Under the pieces are notes generated by a model. That model did not search any database. It saw only the letters and a list, made by a program, of their open reading frames with translations, and was not told the origin of the DNA. From an uncultured Verrucomicrobia subdivision 3 bacterium (GTDB lineage Bacteria; Verrucomicrobiota; Verrucomicrobiia; Limisphaerales; UBA11358): a stretch of 64,000 nt of DNA. Each line of letters starts with the position of its first letter. The stretch's first letter is position 1. This document shows positions 17,622-27,349 of the stretch, one piece after another. Position numbers and translations under genes: made by a program. The stretch lies in NCBI GenBank assembly GCA_903835255.1, contig CAILMI010000012.1:1-64000 (forward strand), read 5' to 3'.

Positions 17622-18944
17622 TCAGGGATTGGCCGTCGGGGTTTTATCAGGTGTGGATTCGGGTTCGGCACCGATCATCGGCAAGGCGCTTAAATCACCT
17701 AGGCCGCAATAGAGCGCCAGCTCGGAAAGGCCCTGGTATTGATTGGCTATCGAGCGGTCCAGCGTGAGCTGCGCCTCCAGCAGCGCCCGGTGCGTTTCGA
17801 GCACCTCGCGGAAAGGAGTCTGCCCGGCCTGCCATCCGGAGCGGAGGTTATCCAGCGTCGCCTCCGTGCGCGGGATGATTTGGTCGCGGTACAGCAGGGC
17901 GTCGCGTCGCGCGGCATCCACTTGGAGGGTGAGCTGATGAAGATCCTCGCGCAGGGCGGCCTGTTCGCTGGCCAGTTCCCATTGCGCGGAGGAGAGTCGC
18001 GCCTCTTCGCGCCGGACGTCCGCCCGGATCTGTCCGTAATTGAACCACGGCAGACTCATGTTGAGCCGGAGCATCTCCTGCCGGAAACTGCCGTCGCCGC
18101 TGTAATTGCGGACTTCGACGCCCGCCGAAACATCCGGATACGATTGGCGGCGGGCGACGGCCACCCGGGCCTCGGCCTGTTTCGCCTGCTGCCGTTGCAT
18201 CAGGGTCTTCGGCTCGAATTTCAGGGCCAAGTCCTCCAGGCGTGCGCTGTAGGGGACAGCTCCAGCCACCGGCGGCAGTTCCAAGGACGGCCACGGTGCC
18301 TGCGCGCTCCGGTTGAGCAGCCGGTTTAAGCTAATTTTCTCCTGCGCCAGAAGCGCGCGGTCCGTTTCCAGCTGGTTGAGGCGGCGGGAACGTTCGTTTT
18401 GGATGCGCAACACGTCCGCCAGCGGAGTCAGCCCCGCGGGCGCATTGTTTTCTTGAAGCTGCCGGAGCGTGTCGAGCCAATCCAAATCCTGCTGCCCGAG
18501 GAGGACGACGCGTTCCGCCAGAGCGGTGCGGAAGGCAGCGCGGGCGAGGTCGGCGCGCTTTTTCTGGAATTGATAATCCCGGCTGGCGTTCTCGGTGAGC
18601 AACGCGGCGCGGGCGGCCTCCCGCTCCAGCCGCGGCTTGCCGAATAGCGGCAGCTTTTGTTCGACCCCGTACAAGAGGTCGCCCTCATCCGCCCGCATGC
18701 CCTCGTTGCCGGCGACGCCGCCCATCACGAGATGCGGATCTTCCCACGTCCGCACGGCCGCCACCTCCGCCTCCGCCGCCTGTGTCAATGCTTCCGCCGA
18801 ACGGAGGGCGGGATTGTTGGTCCGCATTTCCTCCGCGAGCGGGACGAGATAGTCCGGCGTGATCACCACCGCATGGGCGACCGCAGCCACACAGGTCACT
18901 CCTGCCAGCAGGGTCGGAAGCGTGAGCGAAAAAATGCGGTTCAT
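17622..18944 (-). CDS. cusC: TolC-family outer-membrane efflux channel (CusC-like)
   Basis: A 440-residue protein with a signal peptide (about 1-25) and two long alpha-helical outer-membrane-efflux repeats rich in Ala, Arg and Leu. The sequences VEQKLPLFGKPRLEREAARA and LRLNMSLPWFNYGQ mark the start of each repeat. It is the first gene of the efflux operon and ends one base before the adaptor start codon. The lipobox Cys of E. coli CusC is not evident, so it is probably cleaved by signal peptidase I. Role: the outer-membrane conduit for metal export. Confidence 0.9.
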   Translation of the reverse strand: MNRIFSLTLPTLLAGVTCVAAVAHAVVITPDYLVPLAEEMRTNNPALRSAEALTQAAEAEVAAVRTWEDPHLVMGGVAGNEGMRADEGDLLYGVEQKLPLFGKPRLEREAARAALLTENASRDYQFQKKRADLARAAFRTALAERVVLLGQQDLDWLDTLRQLQENNAPAGLTPLADVLRIQNERSRRLNQLETDRALLAQEKISLNRLLNRSAQAPWPSLELPPVAGAVPYSARLEDLALKFEPKTLMQRQQAKQAEARVAVARRQSYPDVSAGVEVRNYSGDGSFRQEMLRLNMSLPWFNYGQIRADVRREEARLSSAQWELASEQAALREDLHQLTLQVDAARRDALLYRDQIIPRTEATLDNLRSGWQAGQTPFREVLETHRALLEAQLTLDRSIANQYQGLSELALYCGLGDLSALPMIGAEPESTPDKTPTANP

Positions 18945-19033
18945 ACCGGTTTCAGATGTCGTCCCATCAACCCGCCGGGCTGGCGCAAACCCGACTCCGG
19001 TTCGCCCGTGCCGTCGGCGAAGAGGGCAGGCGC

Positions 19034-19306
19034 TTATTTCTTATCCGCCGCGCGAATCAGGGCGATGTATTTCTCCGGATTTTTATCGAAATCTTTTTTA
19101 CTGCCCTTGCAGCACAGCTTCACTTCTTGCCCCTGATAGGTGAAGGCGAAGGGGGCTCCCATCCCGCCCAACTTCTCGCCGGATACTGGGCAGGTGCTGA
19201 GCAGATCCGCTGTCACCTTGGTTTCGTCGGCCAAAAGCCTCGGGGACAGAGCCAAGGCGGTCAGAGCGCAGAGAGTCAGGAGGAGGTGGAGGGATGTTTT
19301 TTTCAT
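19034..19306 (-). CDS. Small periplasmic YHS-like metal-binding protein
   Basis: A 90-residue protein with a signal peptide (about 1-24). The mature region has TCPVSGEKLGG and VKLCCKGSKKDFDKNPEKY, the pattern of a YHS domain, in which clustered Cys residues bind metal. It lies 89 bp upstream of the TolC-type gene on the same strand, so it probably belongs to the copper/silver efflux operon as a periplasmic metal-binding accessory. The ATG at 19306 starts the signal peptide. Confidence 0.8.
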   Translation of the reverse strand: MKKTSLHLLLTLCALTALALSPRLLADETKVTADLLSTCPVSGEKLGGMGAPFAFTYQGQEVKLCCKGSKKDFDKNPEKYIALIRAADKK

Positions 19307-19544
19307 TGGGGTTAGGTGGATTGGATTGCTTTTTCTTGTACCCAGTTTTGACACCGGCGACGTTAAAACCGCTCAAAAAAGCACGTTTTATGGCCTCGAC
19401 CCTTCCACGATACCAATCCGGACCCGCGACACAAGTACTCTAGATGAAGTTTCTCTGGAGCGGCCGTTGCGGCAACCCCGCCGGCCCCGGGGAAAACAGT
19501 GAGGCTCGGGAAAAGCGGGCTGAGCTCTGCAAAAAAGAAAGTGG

Positions 19545-19627
19545 TGGTAGGTGCTGGAGTCGAACCAGCGAAGGCGTTAGCCGACAGATTTACAGTCTGC
19601 ACCCTTTAGCCGCTTGGATAACCTACC
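19545..19627 (-). tRNA. tRNA-Tyr (GUA)
   Basis: On the minus strand the acceptor arms GGTAGGT and ACCTACC pair perfectly, with discriminator A. An encoded CCA follows (19542-19544). The anticodon stem-loop GCAGACTGTAAATCTGT gives anticodon GTA. A long variable arm makes it a class II tRNA, as expected for tRNA-Tyr in bacteria. Confidence 0.95.
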
Positions 19628-19700
19628 ACGTAAGGGAAGCCCATTAAGCCAGACCGCCGCAGCCTTGTCAATCCGCCCGGTTTTGTGATTCAATAGCGGG

Positions 19701-21047
19701 ATGTTCGAATCGTTCAGCAGCAAACTCCAGGGGGCCTTCCGAAACCTCCGCGGCCTCGGCCGAATTTCCGAGAGCAACATCGCCGAGGCCCTGCGCGAGG
19801 TCCGCCTGGCGCTGCTCGAGGCCGACGTGAATTTCAAGGTCGCCCGCGATTTCATTGAGCGCGTCAAAATCAAGGCGCTCGGCGCGGAAGTCATCGCCAG
19901 CATCCAGCCCGGCCAGCAAATCGTCAAAATCATCTCCGACGAGCTCACCGAGCTGCTCGGCTCCACCCAGGCCGCGCTGGATCTCTCCGGAACCCCCAGC
20001 TGCCTCCTGATGGTCGGCTTGCATGGCGCGGGGAAAACAACCTCGTCCGGAAAGCTCGCCCGACTCTTGCTCAAGCAGGGGCGCCTGCCGCTGCTCGTCG
20101 CCGCGGATGTGTACCGCCCGGCGGCCATGGATCAGCTCGAAACGCTCGGACAGCAGCTCGGCATTCCTGTCTTCCTCAAGCGCGGCGAGACGGATGTCCT
20201 AAAAATCGCGCGGGAAGCTCTCGACTTTGCCAAGGCCAACCAGCGCAACACCCTCATCTTCGACACCGCCGGTCGCCTGCAGATCGATGAAGCGCTTGTG
20301 CAGGAACTCGTCCGTCTGCGCGACTTCGTAAAGCCGCAGGAAATCCTCCTCGTGCTCGACGCCGCCACGGGTCAGGAAGCGGTCAACGTCGCCACCCATT
20401 TCGATTCGGCCCTGCAGCTCACCGGCGCGATTCTCACCAAGCTCGATGGCGATGCGCGCGGCGGCGCGGCCCTGAGCCTGAAGGCCGTCACCGGCCGACC
20501 CATCAAGTTCATCGGCACCGGCGAAAAGCTGGACGAGTTCGAGCCGTTTCATCCCGAGCGGATGGCCTCGCGCATCCTCGGCATGGGCGACGTCGTCAGC
20601 CTCGTGGAACGCGCTGCTGAAGCCGTCGATGAAGACGATCTGAAGCGCATGGAGGAAAAGATGCGCCGGGGCCAGTTTACCCTCGAGGATTTTCTGGATC
20701 AGCTGCGCCAGATGAAAAAGCTCGGACCGCTGGAAAATGTGATGAAGATGCTGCCTGGCGGGGCGGAGGCTATGAAGGGTCAGGACCTGTCGAAACAGGA
20801 GCGCGAGTTTAAGCACATGGAGGCGATGATCTGCGGCATGACATCCCAGGAGCGGCGCACGCCCGCCCTCCTCAACGCCAAGCGCCGCATCCGGGTGGCC
20901 AAGGGCAGCGGTGTGACGGTGACCGAGCTGAACACCATGATGAACAAGTTCGCGCAGATGCAGCAGATGATGAAAAAAATGGGCAAGTTTCAGAAGATGA
21001 TGGGCAAGATGGGCGGCGGCCTGCCCGGGATGCTGGGACGAAGATAA
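19701..21047 (+). CDS. ffh: Signal recognition particle protein Ffh (SRP54)
   Basis: A 448-residue GTPase that targets membrane proteins to the translocon together with SRP RNA and FtsY. The N domain (about 1-90) is followed by the G domain with G1 [15 protein letters not shown], the DTAGRLQID box, [10 protein letters not shown] and [12 protein letters not shown]. The C-terminal M domain is Met-rich ([18 protein letters not shown]). Length is normal for the family. It is a single gene with no operon partner in view. Confidence 0.98.
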   Translation: MFESFSSKLQGAFRNLRGLGRISESNIAEALREVRLALLEADVNFKVARDFIERVKIKALGAEVIASIQPGQQIVKIISDELTELLGSTQAALDLSGTPSCLLMVGLHGAGKTTSSGKLARLLLKQGRLPLLVAADVYRPAAMDQLETLGQQLGIPVFLKRGETDVLKIAREALDFAKANQRNTLIFDTAGRLQIDEALVQELVRLRDFVKPQEILLVLDAATGQEAVNVATHFDSALQLTGAILTKLDGDARGGAALSLKAVTGRPIKFIGTGEKLDEFEPFHPERMASRILGMGDVVSLVERAAEAVDEDDLKRMEEKMRRGQFTLEDFLDQLRQMKKLGPLENVMKMLPGGAEAMKGQDLSKQEREFKHMEAMICGMTSQERRTPALLNAKRRIRVAKGSGVTVTELNTMMNKFAQMQQMMKKMGKFQKMMGKMGGGLPGMLGRR

Positions 21048-21258
21048 AGTTCAATGCACGGGCTCCGGTTCTGGCGGCAGCGAAGATCGGGCTCGGAATA
21101 GTGGCTGACAGAGAGCCTTTGAATCCGATCCTAGGTTCCCCTCTCCTCGATCCTCTCCCCATTTGTTCCTCATGGGGCGAGGAGGAAAGCATCCGGCTTT
21201 GAGATGCTTTCAGAGAGGAACGCCCACCTCAACCCTGCCCGCATCTGTGTGAGTTATA

Positions 21259-21645
21259 GCCGTTCTTGGCAACTGTGTGACCGGGTAGGGCGCGTCACTC
21301 CGTGCGCGCCGCCCGGGACCTAAGGTGACGTAGGTTGGCAACCGCGGCGGGCAAGGGACTGCCCGCCCTACCTGCGGACGTTTTTGCGCAAGCGGCTCGC
21401 TTTGTTTTTACCCTGGCTTCAGTAGCCAGAGCCGACCGGATACATTCGGGTGGATGAAGGATGCCTGGATCCGGATTGACCGACCCAAGGACAGTCCACC
21501 TCCCTCGCTGGATCGCTGTTAGGTAGGGCGCGTCACTCCGTGCGCGCCGTCAGGGCATCAGGTGACGCGGGTTAGCAACCGCGGCGGGCAGAGGACTGCC
21601 CGCCCTACCCGCCGATATCCCAGGTTAAGTTTAACGGCCATATTA
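21259..21645. repeat. Composite dispersed repeat, copy 2
   Basis: This is the best-preserved copy of the element at 7081-7460, in the same orientation. It has a first palindromic unit at 21285-21371 (GTAGGGCGCGTCACTCC ... CGCCCTAC), a conserved core of about 150 bp and a second unit at 21523-21608. The second unit is followed by GCCGATATCCCAGG, which is also shared with copy 1. It occupies most of the gap 21048-21729, in which I see no gene. Confidence 0.82.
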
Positions 21646-21729
21646 TCATGCCGTGGGATGTCCAAACTCGTTTTGGAGACCGGGCCAAACCCGTCTCATA
21701 ATCGCCTCGATTGCGTCCCGGCTTCAGGG

Positions 21730-22620
21730 TCAGGGCGCTATCACCCGCAGCTTTTCAGGCCCGAGCGTGAAGGTGGCGGGCAGGTTCCCCACCCATTCGC
21801 CATCCAGTTCAAACCCCGCAGGTGCGTCGCTCGTCAGCTCAAAGCGGGCAGTTCTCACGCGCACCAGTGCGCCCGCCGACAATGTCCCCCGCAGAAGCAG
21901 CCCTGGCACATGGCGCAACAGCGTCCGCCAGTGCGCGCGTGGCAGCACGCCGAGGTCCAGCTGTCCGTCGCGCCAGTCCGCTTCCGGCAGGAGCGCGAAC
22001 GCGCCGCCGTAGAGCCGCCCGTTGCCGATCAGCACCCATTCGCCAGTGGCGCTCTGTCCGGCTGCGTGCACGGTGATGAGAGGTTTCTTTTCCCGCAACG
22101 CCCGCAATCCGGCGATGAAGTAAGCCAGCGGTCCGACCTGTTTCTTTTGGTGCCAGTCCACGAGTTCAATTGCTCGCGCGTCTAGACCTGCCCCAGCCAG
22201 CTGGCAGAAGTAGCGGGTCTGCCGGATGCCGTTGGCGAGGAATTCCACGCGCGGCAGGTCGATGGCCAGTTCGCGGCCGCGCTTCAGAATTTCCCACGAG
22301 CGCTCGATGCGCCGCGGCATCCCCAGTTCGCGCGCAAAGACATTCACCGTGCCGAGCGGCAGCACGCCGAGCCGTGCCCGGGCAAATCCCTCCGGCGCGT
22401 CGCCAATGCCGTTGAGCACCTCATTGACGGTGCCGTCGCCGCCCGCTGCCACTATCAGGTCGAATCCGTCCGCCACCGCCTCCGTTGCGAGCCGCCGCGC
22501 ATCGCCCGCCGCCGCTGTGGCCCGGAGCGCGCTGAGCGCGCCGATGGCGTCCAGCTGGCGCCGGAAGCGGCGGGCCTTGTCGCCGCGCGCGGTCGGGTTG
22601 AAGATCACACAGAGAGGCAC
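21730..22620 (-). CDS. YegS/DagK-type lipid kinase
   Basis: A 296-residue member of the diacylglycerol kinase catalytic family (YegS/BmrU group). It has the N-terminal motif IFNPTARGDKARR and the nucleotide-binding signature VAAGGDGTVNEVLNGI at about residues 55-70. The downstream region GVLPLGTVNVFARELG is also typical. It probably phosphorylates diacylglycerol, a sphingoid base or a similar lipid at the inner membrane; the substrate cannot be told from sequence. The start codon is GTG. Confidence 0.9.
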   Translation of the reverse strand: MPLCVIFNPTARGDKARRFRRQLDAIGALSALRATAAAGDARRLATEAVADGFDLIVAAGGDGTVNEVLNGIGDAPEGFARARLGVLPLGTVNVFARELGMPRRIERSWEILKRGRELAIDLPRVEFLANGIRQTRYFCQLAGAGLDARAIELVDWHQKKQVGPLAYFIAGLRALREKKPLITVHAAGQSATGEWVLIGNGRLYGGAFALLPEADWRDGQLDLGVLPRAHWRTLLRHVPGLLLRGTLSAGALVRVRTARFELTSDAPAGFELDGEWVGNLPATFTLGPEKLRVIAP

Positions 22621-22757
22621 GGGCGCATGATTTTGGCGGCAGCGGAGTTAGTCGAGAAGAAAGCGATTCTTGCAGAGAGCGGCGTCGGTCTCCGGCGCCG
22701 CGGTGGTCCGCCAAATGTGAATTGCGCAATGGAAGGGTTTCCGCAAAACTGGCCGTA

Positions 22758-23600
22758 ATGAATGACCACCAACAAGGAAAGGTTCCCAAATGGCCGTTTT
22801 TTCTGGCGGACGCGCTGCTGCTGGGGTTTGCCTGGGTTTTCCTTAGCCGCGCGCCGCTGCCGCTGCATCATTGGGAACTCGCCGCCGGATGTGTTGCCCT
22901 CGGGGCTGTTCTGGGCGTGATCCCTTTCTACTGGGATTATCGGGCGGCGGGAAAAGCCCTTGAGATCAACGCTCTCGGTGCGGTGGCCGAAAAAATTCAG
23001 GGGTTGGAAAAGTTGTCCGCCCAGATCGGGGCGGCCACGAATCATTGGGGGATCATCCAGGAAACAGTCCAGTCGGAGTCCGGCAAAACAGCCGCCATCG
23101 CCAAGGACATTGCCGACAAGATGACTGAGGAGGTCCGCCAGTTTTCGGACTTTATGCAGAGGACGAACGACGGCGAAAAAGCCACCCTGCGGCTCGAAGT
23201 CGAAAAGCTGCGCCGGGCGGAGGGCGAATGGCTCCAGATGCAGGTGCGTGTCCTGGATCATGTGTTTGCGCTGCACACTGGCGCGGTGCGCACCGGCGAC
23301 GCGCGCTTCATTGAGCCCATCGCCAACTTTCAAAACGCCTGTCGCGAGACGGTGCGTCGCTTGGGCCTCACCCCCTACGTGGCCGCGCCGGACGAGCCGT
23401 TTGATGCCGAGCGGCATCAGGCGGCGGGTCATCCGGGGGAGGTCCCGCCTGGCGCGCGGGTGAGCGAAACAGTCAGCGCCGGATACACCTTCCAAGGCAA
23501 GCCGCTGCGGCCCGCCCTGGTCCGGTTGCAGGCGGCCGGCGCCGATAAAGCCGCAGAGACCGCAGACCTTCCGGTGCCGGCCGTCGGCGGGCCGGAATGA
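22758..23600 (+). CDS. Membrane-anchored GrpE-like protein
   Basis: A 280-residue protein with two N-terminal membrane helices (about 12-30 and 37-55). A long coiled-coil region (about 65-165) follows, then a C-terminal beta-rich part resembling the head of GrpE: PDEPFDAERHQAAG, then GARVSETVSAGYTFQGKPLRPALVRL. GrpE is the nucleotide exchange factor of DnaK and is normally soluble. This looks like a membrane-tethered version that could recruit an Hsp70 to the inner membrane. The gene overlaps the next by four bases (ATGA), so they are co-translated. The GrpE assignment is by motif only. Confidence 0.68.
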   Translation: MNDHQQGKVPKWPFFLADALLLGFAWVFLSRAPLPLHHWELAAGCVALGAVLGVIPFYWDYRAAGKALEINALGAVAEKIQGLEKLSAQIGAATNHWGIIQETVQSESGKTAAIAKDIADKMTEEVRQFSDFMQRTNDGEKATLRLEVEKLRRAEGEWLQMQVRVLDHVFALHTGAVRTGDARFIEPIANFQNACRETVRRLGLTPYVAAPDEPFDAERHQAAGHPGEVPPGARVSETVSAGYTFQGKPLRPALVRLQAAGADKAAETADLPVPAVGGPE

Positions 23601-25153
23601 AACCGGCCTTGGCGTCCGACCGTTTTCTATTCCGGCTGACGCTATGTCTTGGGGTTTTCTCTTTCGGCACTCTGCTGGCCGCCTGTCATATCGCCGATGG
23701 GGATCTCTGGGCCAAGCTGGCCCTCGGCGCGCATGTCTGGAAATTCGGCGCGGTGCCGCTCAGCAACATGTTTGCCTTCACCCCCGTCCTGCCGGTTTAT
23801 ATCGACCATGAATGCGGCGCGGGCATCCTTTTTTTTGGGGCGCTCAAATTATTCGGGTCGGCAGGGCTGATGCTGCTGAAAATCATTCTCGGTTTTGGCG
23901 CCCTGATGGCCGCGCTGGCAGCGGGCCGGCGGGCCGGCGCCTCCTGGGAATCGCTGTTGTTGCTGGCGGTCCCGTCCTCGGCCTGCCTGTTGCTGGGCTA
24001 TATCCCCGTACTGCGCAGCCATACCTTCACCTATTGTTTCTTCGCCCTCACTCTTCTGGGCCTGGAAGAAATCCGGCGCGGGGGCCGATGGCCTCTTTTT
24101 GTTCTGCCGCCCCTGATGCTCGTCTGGTCCAATGTCCACGGCGGATTCGTGGCGGGGCTGGGGGCCTTGGGGGTCTACACGGCCCTAGCCCTCGTGACGC
24201 GCCAGCGAGGGAAAGTTTTTTTTCTGATCACGGCGGCCTGTATGGCGGTGACGTTTATTAATCTTAACGGGCTGACCTTCTGGGCCCACCTCATTCCGGC
24301 TTTGCTCAATCCGCGCCCGCAAATCGCCGAATGGCGTCCGCTGCCGCTCTTTGCCAGCGACATCTTCAACAGCTTCCGGATCCTCTTCGGGATGGTCTTG
24401 GTTCTGGTGCTGGCCGGCTGGCGTCGGGTGGAAAGGAAAAACTGGCCCGGACTTGTGATGCTGGCCCTGACGGCCTTTCTGGCTTGGCGCAGTCGCCGGC
24501 ACGCCCCGTTTTTTGCCGTGGCGGCCCTGGCGTTCGCCGGGCCTTTTTTACAGGTGCTTTTTTCCAGCCTGGCCGCGCGGCTGTCGCCGCGCGCACGGAA
24601 TTTTTTTAGGCCGCAGCTGGGGTTGATGATTCTCTACGGCGCGCTGTCCCTATTTGTGGCCGCGCGGTTTCTACCGCAGGCCTCGTTCGACGTGCTGGCG
24701 CCGCTTGGCCACGATCCCGTGCGCGAGGTGGATATCCTCTCCCGGGCGGAGGCGGTCGGCAATCTGGCGACCCCCTTCGGCTGGGGCTCCTATTGTTCCT
24801 GGCGGCTTTATCCGCGCATCCAGGTTTCCATGGATGGACGTTATGAGGCCGCCTACCCCGAATCCACGTTCCAGTTGAACAACGCTTTTTATGAGAAACG
24901 GGGAGCAAATTGGGACCGGCTCATCCGGGATTATCCGGTGGACTATGTCCTGCTCGAACTCGGCGGGGAACCCTTGCGCCCGGGGGATTTGATCGCAGCC
25001 GGGTACGTTTTGATCTGGCAGAATCCCGGGCAGTCCGCGCTGCTGGCCCTGCCGAAGCACGCGGAGAAACTTAAACAGGTGGCCGCCAGCCTCCCTCCCA
25101 CCACCGTCAACCCGTTCGACGCAGCCATCCCAGAAGCGTGGTGGCCGCGCTGA
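23597..25153 (+). CDS. Polytopic membrane protein, GT-C glycosyltransferase-like
   Basis: A 518-residue protein with about ten predicted membrane helices. The first loop has HIADGDLWAKLALGAHVWK and then PLSNMFAFT, a pattern found in large integral-membrane proteins resembling GT-C transferases, where an acidic residue after the first helix is catalytic. The C-terminal 130 residues are soluble. It overlaps the GrpE-like gene by four bases. Substrate and role are unknown; GT-C membership is inferred from topology and the loop motif only. Confidence 0.65.
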   Translation: MKPALASDRFLFRLTLCLGVFSFGTLLAACHIADGDLWAKLALGAHVWKFGAVPLSNMFAFTPVLPVYIDHECGAGILFFGALKLFGSAGLMLLKIILGFGALMAALAAGRRAGASWESLLLLAVPSSACLLLGYIPVLRSHTFTYCFFALTLLGLEEIRRGGRWPLFVLPPLMLVWSNVHGGFVAGLGALGVYTALALVTRQRGKVFFLITAACMAVTFINLNGLTFWAHLIPALLNPRPQIAEWRPLPLFASDIFNSFRILFGMVLVLVLAGWRRVERKNWPGLVMLALTAFLAWRSRRHAPFFAVAALAFAGPFLQVLFSSLAARLSPRARNFFRPQLGLMILYGALSLFVAARFLPQASFDVLAPLGHDPVREVDILSRAEAVGNLATPFGWGSYCSWRLYPRIQVSMDGRYEAAYPESTFQLNNAFYEKRGANWDRLIRDYPVDYVLLELGGEPLRPGDLIAAGYVLIWQNPGQSALLALPKHAEKLKQVAASLPPTTVNPFDAAIPEAWWPR

Positions 25154-25337
25154 TGTCGGGTACTGGCGGCAATCTCTCCTTCCGCCAGAAAACGGTCCAG
25201 GTCAGCCCCGTCAAACAGGGGGCCGCACGCTCCCGTCCTGCGGCGGTTTTGGGCGGGTGCTGGAGTCGTTTGAATCCCCCTTGTGGCGGATCTTTTTTTA
25301 AGTGGTGAACGTGTTGGATTTTGTTCAGAATAATTCC

Positions 25338-26057
25338 ATGAAACCGCTTTGTATCCTGGCGCTCGCACTGTGGCTGGGCCCGACCGTTCCCCGTGCGCTG
25401 GCTGTCCCATCGACCCACAACACTCTTACCGCCGCAGAAAAAGCTGCCGGCTGGCACAGTCTGTTTGATGGCAGTGACCTGGCAGGATGGCATTCTTTCA
25501 AGCAGGAGGGCGTGCGCCCCGGCTGGCAGGTCCGGGACGGCGCGCTGGTCTGCGTGGACCCGCATACGGCCGGCGATCTGGTGACGGATGAAACCTTCGG
25601 CGCCTTTGAACTGGAACTCGATTACAACATCGCTGAGGGCGGCAACAGCGGTATTTTTTATCACGTGACCGATGCCGGGAGCGCGGTGTGGGTGACCGGC
25701 CCGGAATTTCAGCTGGAGGATAATGCTAAGGCCGCCGACGCACAGCGGTGCGGCTGGCTTTATGGGCTGTATCAGCCCCCGGTGGATCCGGGAACGGGTC
25801 GGCCGCTCGACGCCACTCGGCCGGCCGGAGAATGGAATCATGTCCGGCTTCTCGTCACGCCGAAAAAATGCCTCCACGAAATCAACGGCGTGAAGTATTT
25901 TGAATACGTCCTCGGCAGCGACGATTTCAACGCCCGCGTGGCGGCCAGTAAATTCAGCAAGATGCCCTTGTTCGCCAAGTCGCCGGTTGGACGGATCGGG
26001 CTCCAGGGCGACCATGGCCGGGTTGCCTTCCGCAACCTCAAGATTCGTCCGCTCTGA
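25338..26057 (+). CDS. Exported DUF1080 (3-keto-disaccharide hydrolase family) protein
   Basis: A 239-residue protein with a signal peptide (about 1-23) and a single DUF1080 domain. Hallmarks are GWHSLFDGSDLAGW at about residues 38-51, then ELELDYNIAEGGNSGIFYHV, GEWNHVRLLV and PVGRIGLQGDHGRVAFRNLKIRPL. This concanavalin-like family includes enzymes acting on 3-keto-glycosides and is greatly expanded in Planctomycetes and Verrucomicrobia. The ATG at 25338 begins the signal peptide. Confidence 0.9.
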   Translation: MKPLCILALALWLGPTVPRALAVPSTHNTLTAAEKAAGWHSLFDGSDLAGWHSFKQEGVRPGWQVRDGALVCVDPHTAGDLVTDETFGAFELELDYNIAEGGNSGIFYHVTDAGSAVWVTGPEFQLEDNAKAADAQRCGWLYGLYQPPVDPGTGRPLDATRPAGEWNHVRLLVTPKKCLHEINGVKYFEYVLGSDDFNARVAASKFSKMPLFAKSPVGRIGLQGDHGRVAFRNLKIRPL

Positions 26058-26076
26058 CTTTCTCAAATCAGAAGGG

Positions 26077-26697
26077 ATGGATAGTTTTCCGCCCATTGCC
26101 AGCCGCGCCGTCTTGGGGCACATTGCCCCGGAAATGAAAGGCACGGACAAATCTCTCAAGGGAAAATTGCTTCTGGATGGGGGTGCGTTGGAAGGCTCTT
26201 TTTTCCATCACACCGTTGTTCTCATCTGTGAACACAGCGCCGAAGGAGCATTCGGTTTGGTGCTCAACCGCTCCAGCGGCAGCAAGGTGGGCGCGGTGGT
26301 GGACGTGGATCTTCCTGAACCCTTTAAAGAGGCCCCTCTCTTCCTGGGTGGACCAGTACAGCCCACGGCGTTGAGCTTTCTGCACGTCGACAGTTTTCTG
26401 CCGGCCCCGGATGTTTTTCCCCAGGTAAGCCTCAGTCATTCGATCGAGGACTTGATGGAGATGGGAGGATTTATTTCCGCTTCGATGAAAGTCAAAATGT
26501 TCGCCGGTTACGCCGGCTGGTCGGCAGGTCAGCTGGAGATGGAAATCAAACGCAAATCCTGGCTGACGTATCCCGGGTCGCTCGAACTGGTTTTCGAAAC
26601 GCCGCCCGACCTGCTCTGGCGGAAAATTCTCAAGACCAAGGGCGGCTGGAAAAATAAGCTGCTCGCCCAGACGCCGGAAGATGTCTCCCTGAATTGA
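26077..26697 (+). CDS. YqgE/AlgH family protein
   Basis: A 206-residue member of the UPF0301 (YqgE/AlgH) family. Motifs are LKGKLLLDGGALEGSFFHHTVVLICEH, then GAFGLVLNR, then GGPVQPTALSFLH and GYAGWSAGQLEMEI. AlgH affects alginate synthesis in Pseudomonas, but the molecular function of the family is unresolved. The start at 26077 gives a short N-terminal extension; an internal ATG at 26134 would match the usual family start (MKGTDKSLKGKLLL). It lies 19 bp after the DUF1080 gene and may be co-transcribed with it. Confidence 0.9.
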   Translation: MDSFPPIASRAVLGHIAPEMKGTDKSLKGKLLLDGGALEGSFFHHTVVLICEHSAEGAFGLVLNRSSGSKVGAVVDVDLPEPFKEAPLFLGGPVQPTALSFLHVDSFLPAPDVFPQVSLSHSIEDLMEMGGFISASMKVKMFAGYAGWSAGQLEMEIKRKSWLTYPGSLELVFETPPDLLWRKILKTKGGWKNKLLAQTPEDVSLN

Positions 26698-26834
26698 ATA
26701 TTCACAAGGAGACCCGGTGGAGGCCCGGATGTTCTCCTCCGCTATTTCAAGATTAGGTTCCGCGCAGATTTTAAGGAGCGGCTCCAGCCGGCGGCGGGGC
26801 TTTCGCCCGCCGATGGATTCCGTCGGGCGCCGGA

Positions 26835-27248
26835 CTATTTCGCCGTTTTCCGGACGCGTTTTTTGGAGGCCTGGCGGCGGGTCAGTTTCACCTTGGCCGG
26901 TTTGCTTTTGGCTTTCACCCGCGCCGCATCGCCCCAGAGACCCTCCAGATCATAGCGCTCGCGCGCATCCGGGCGCATGACGTGCACGATCACATCAAAG
27001 AAATCCAGAATTACCCACGCGCCCTGCATCGAGCCGTCCTGACGCATTGGCCGCAGGTCGTGCTCCTCCCGCAGGCGGTCGGTGATTTCGCTGACAACGG
27101 CCCGCAAATGGGGCTCGCTCGTGCCGGACGCGATCACGAAAAAATCCGTCACCGAGGATAGGTCCCGGACGTCGAGCAGGACGATGTTCTCCGCCTTTTT
27201 GTTGTCCGCGTAATCGCGGCACAACTCAGCCAATTTTTTTGAATCCAT
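26835..27248 (-). CDS. rsfS: Ribosomal silencing factor RsfS (Iojap family)
   Basis: A 137-residue RsfS, which binds ribosomal protein uL14 and blocks subunit joining when nutrients are low. The core (about 1-105) has NIVLLDVRDLSSVTDFFVIASG and the WVILDFFDVIVHV strand, and a Lys/Arg-rich tail follows. rsfS is commonly next to nadD; here nadD lies 20 kb away at 47745 on the same strand, with a mobile island between. The ATG at 27248 is chosen; upstream residues are not family-like. Confidence 0.95.
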   Translation of the reverse strand: MDSKKLAELCRDYADNKKAENIVLLDVRDLSSVTDFFVIASGTSEPHLRAVVSEITDRLREEHDLRPMRQDGSMQGAWVILDFFDVIVHVMRPDARERYDLEGLWGDAARVKAKSKPAKVKLTRRQASKKRVRKTAK

Positions 27249-27349
27249 AGTTGCGGGGAGGATTAAACCACAGATGAACACGGTCTGTATATCAATTTCA
27301 GATTTCAATAAACTAGCGAAAACCATTGAAAATCCAATGCAAATTCGCT

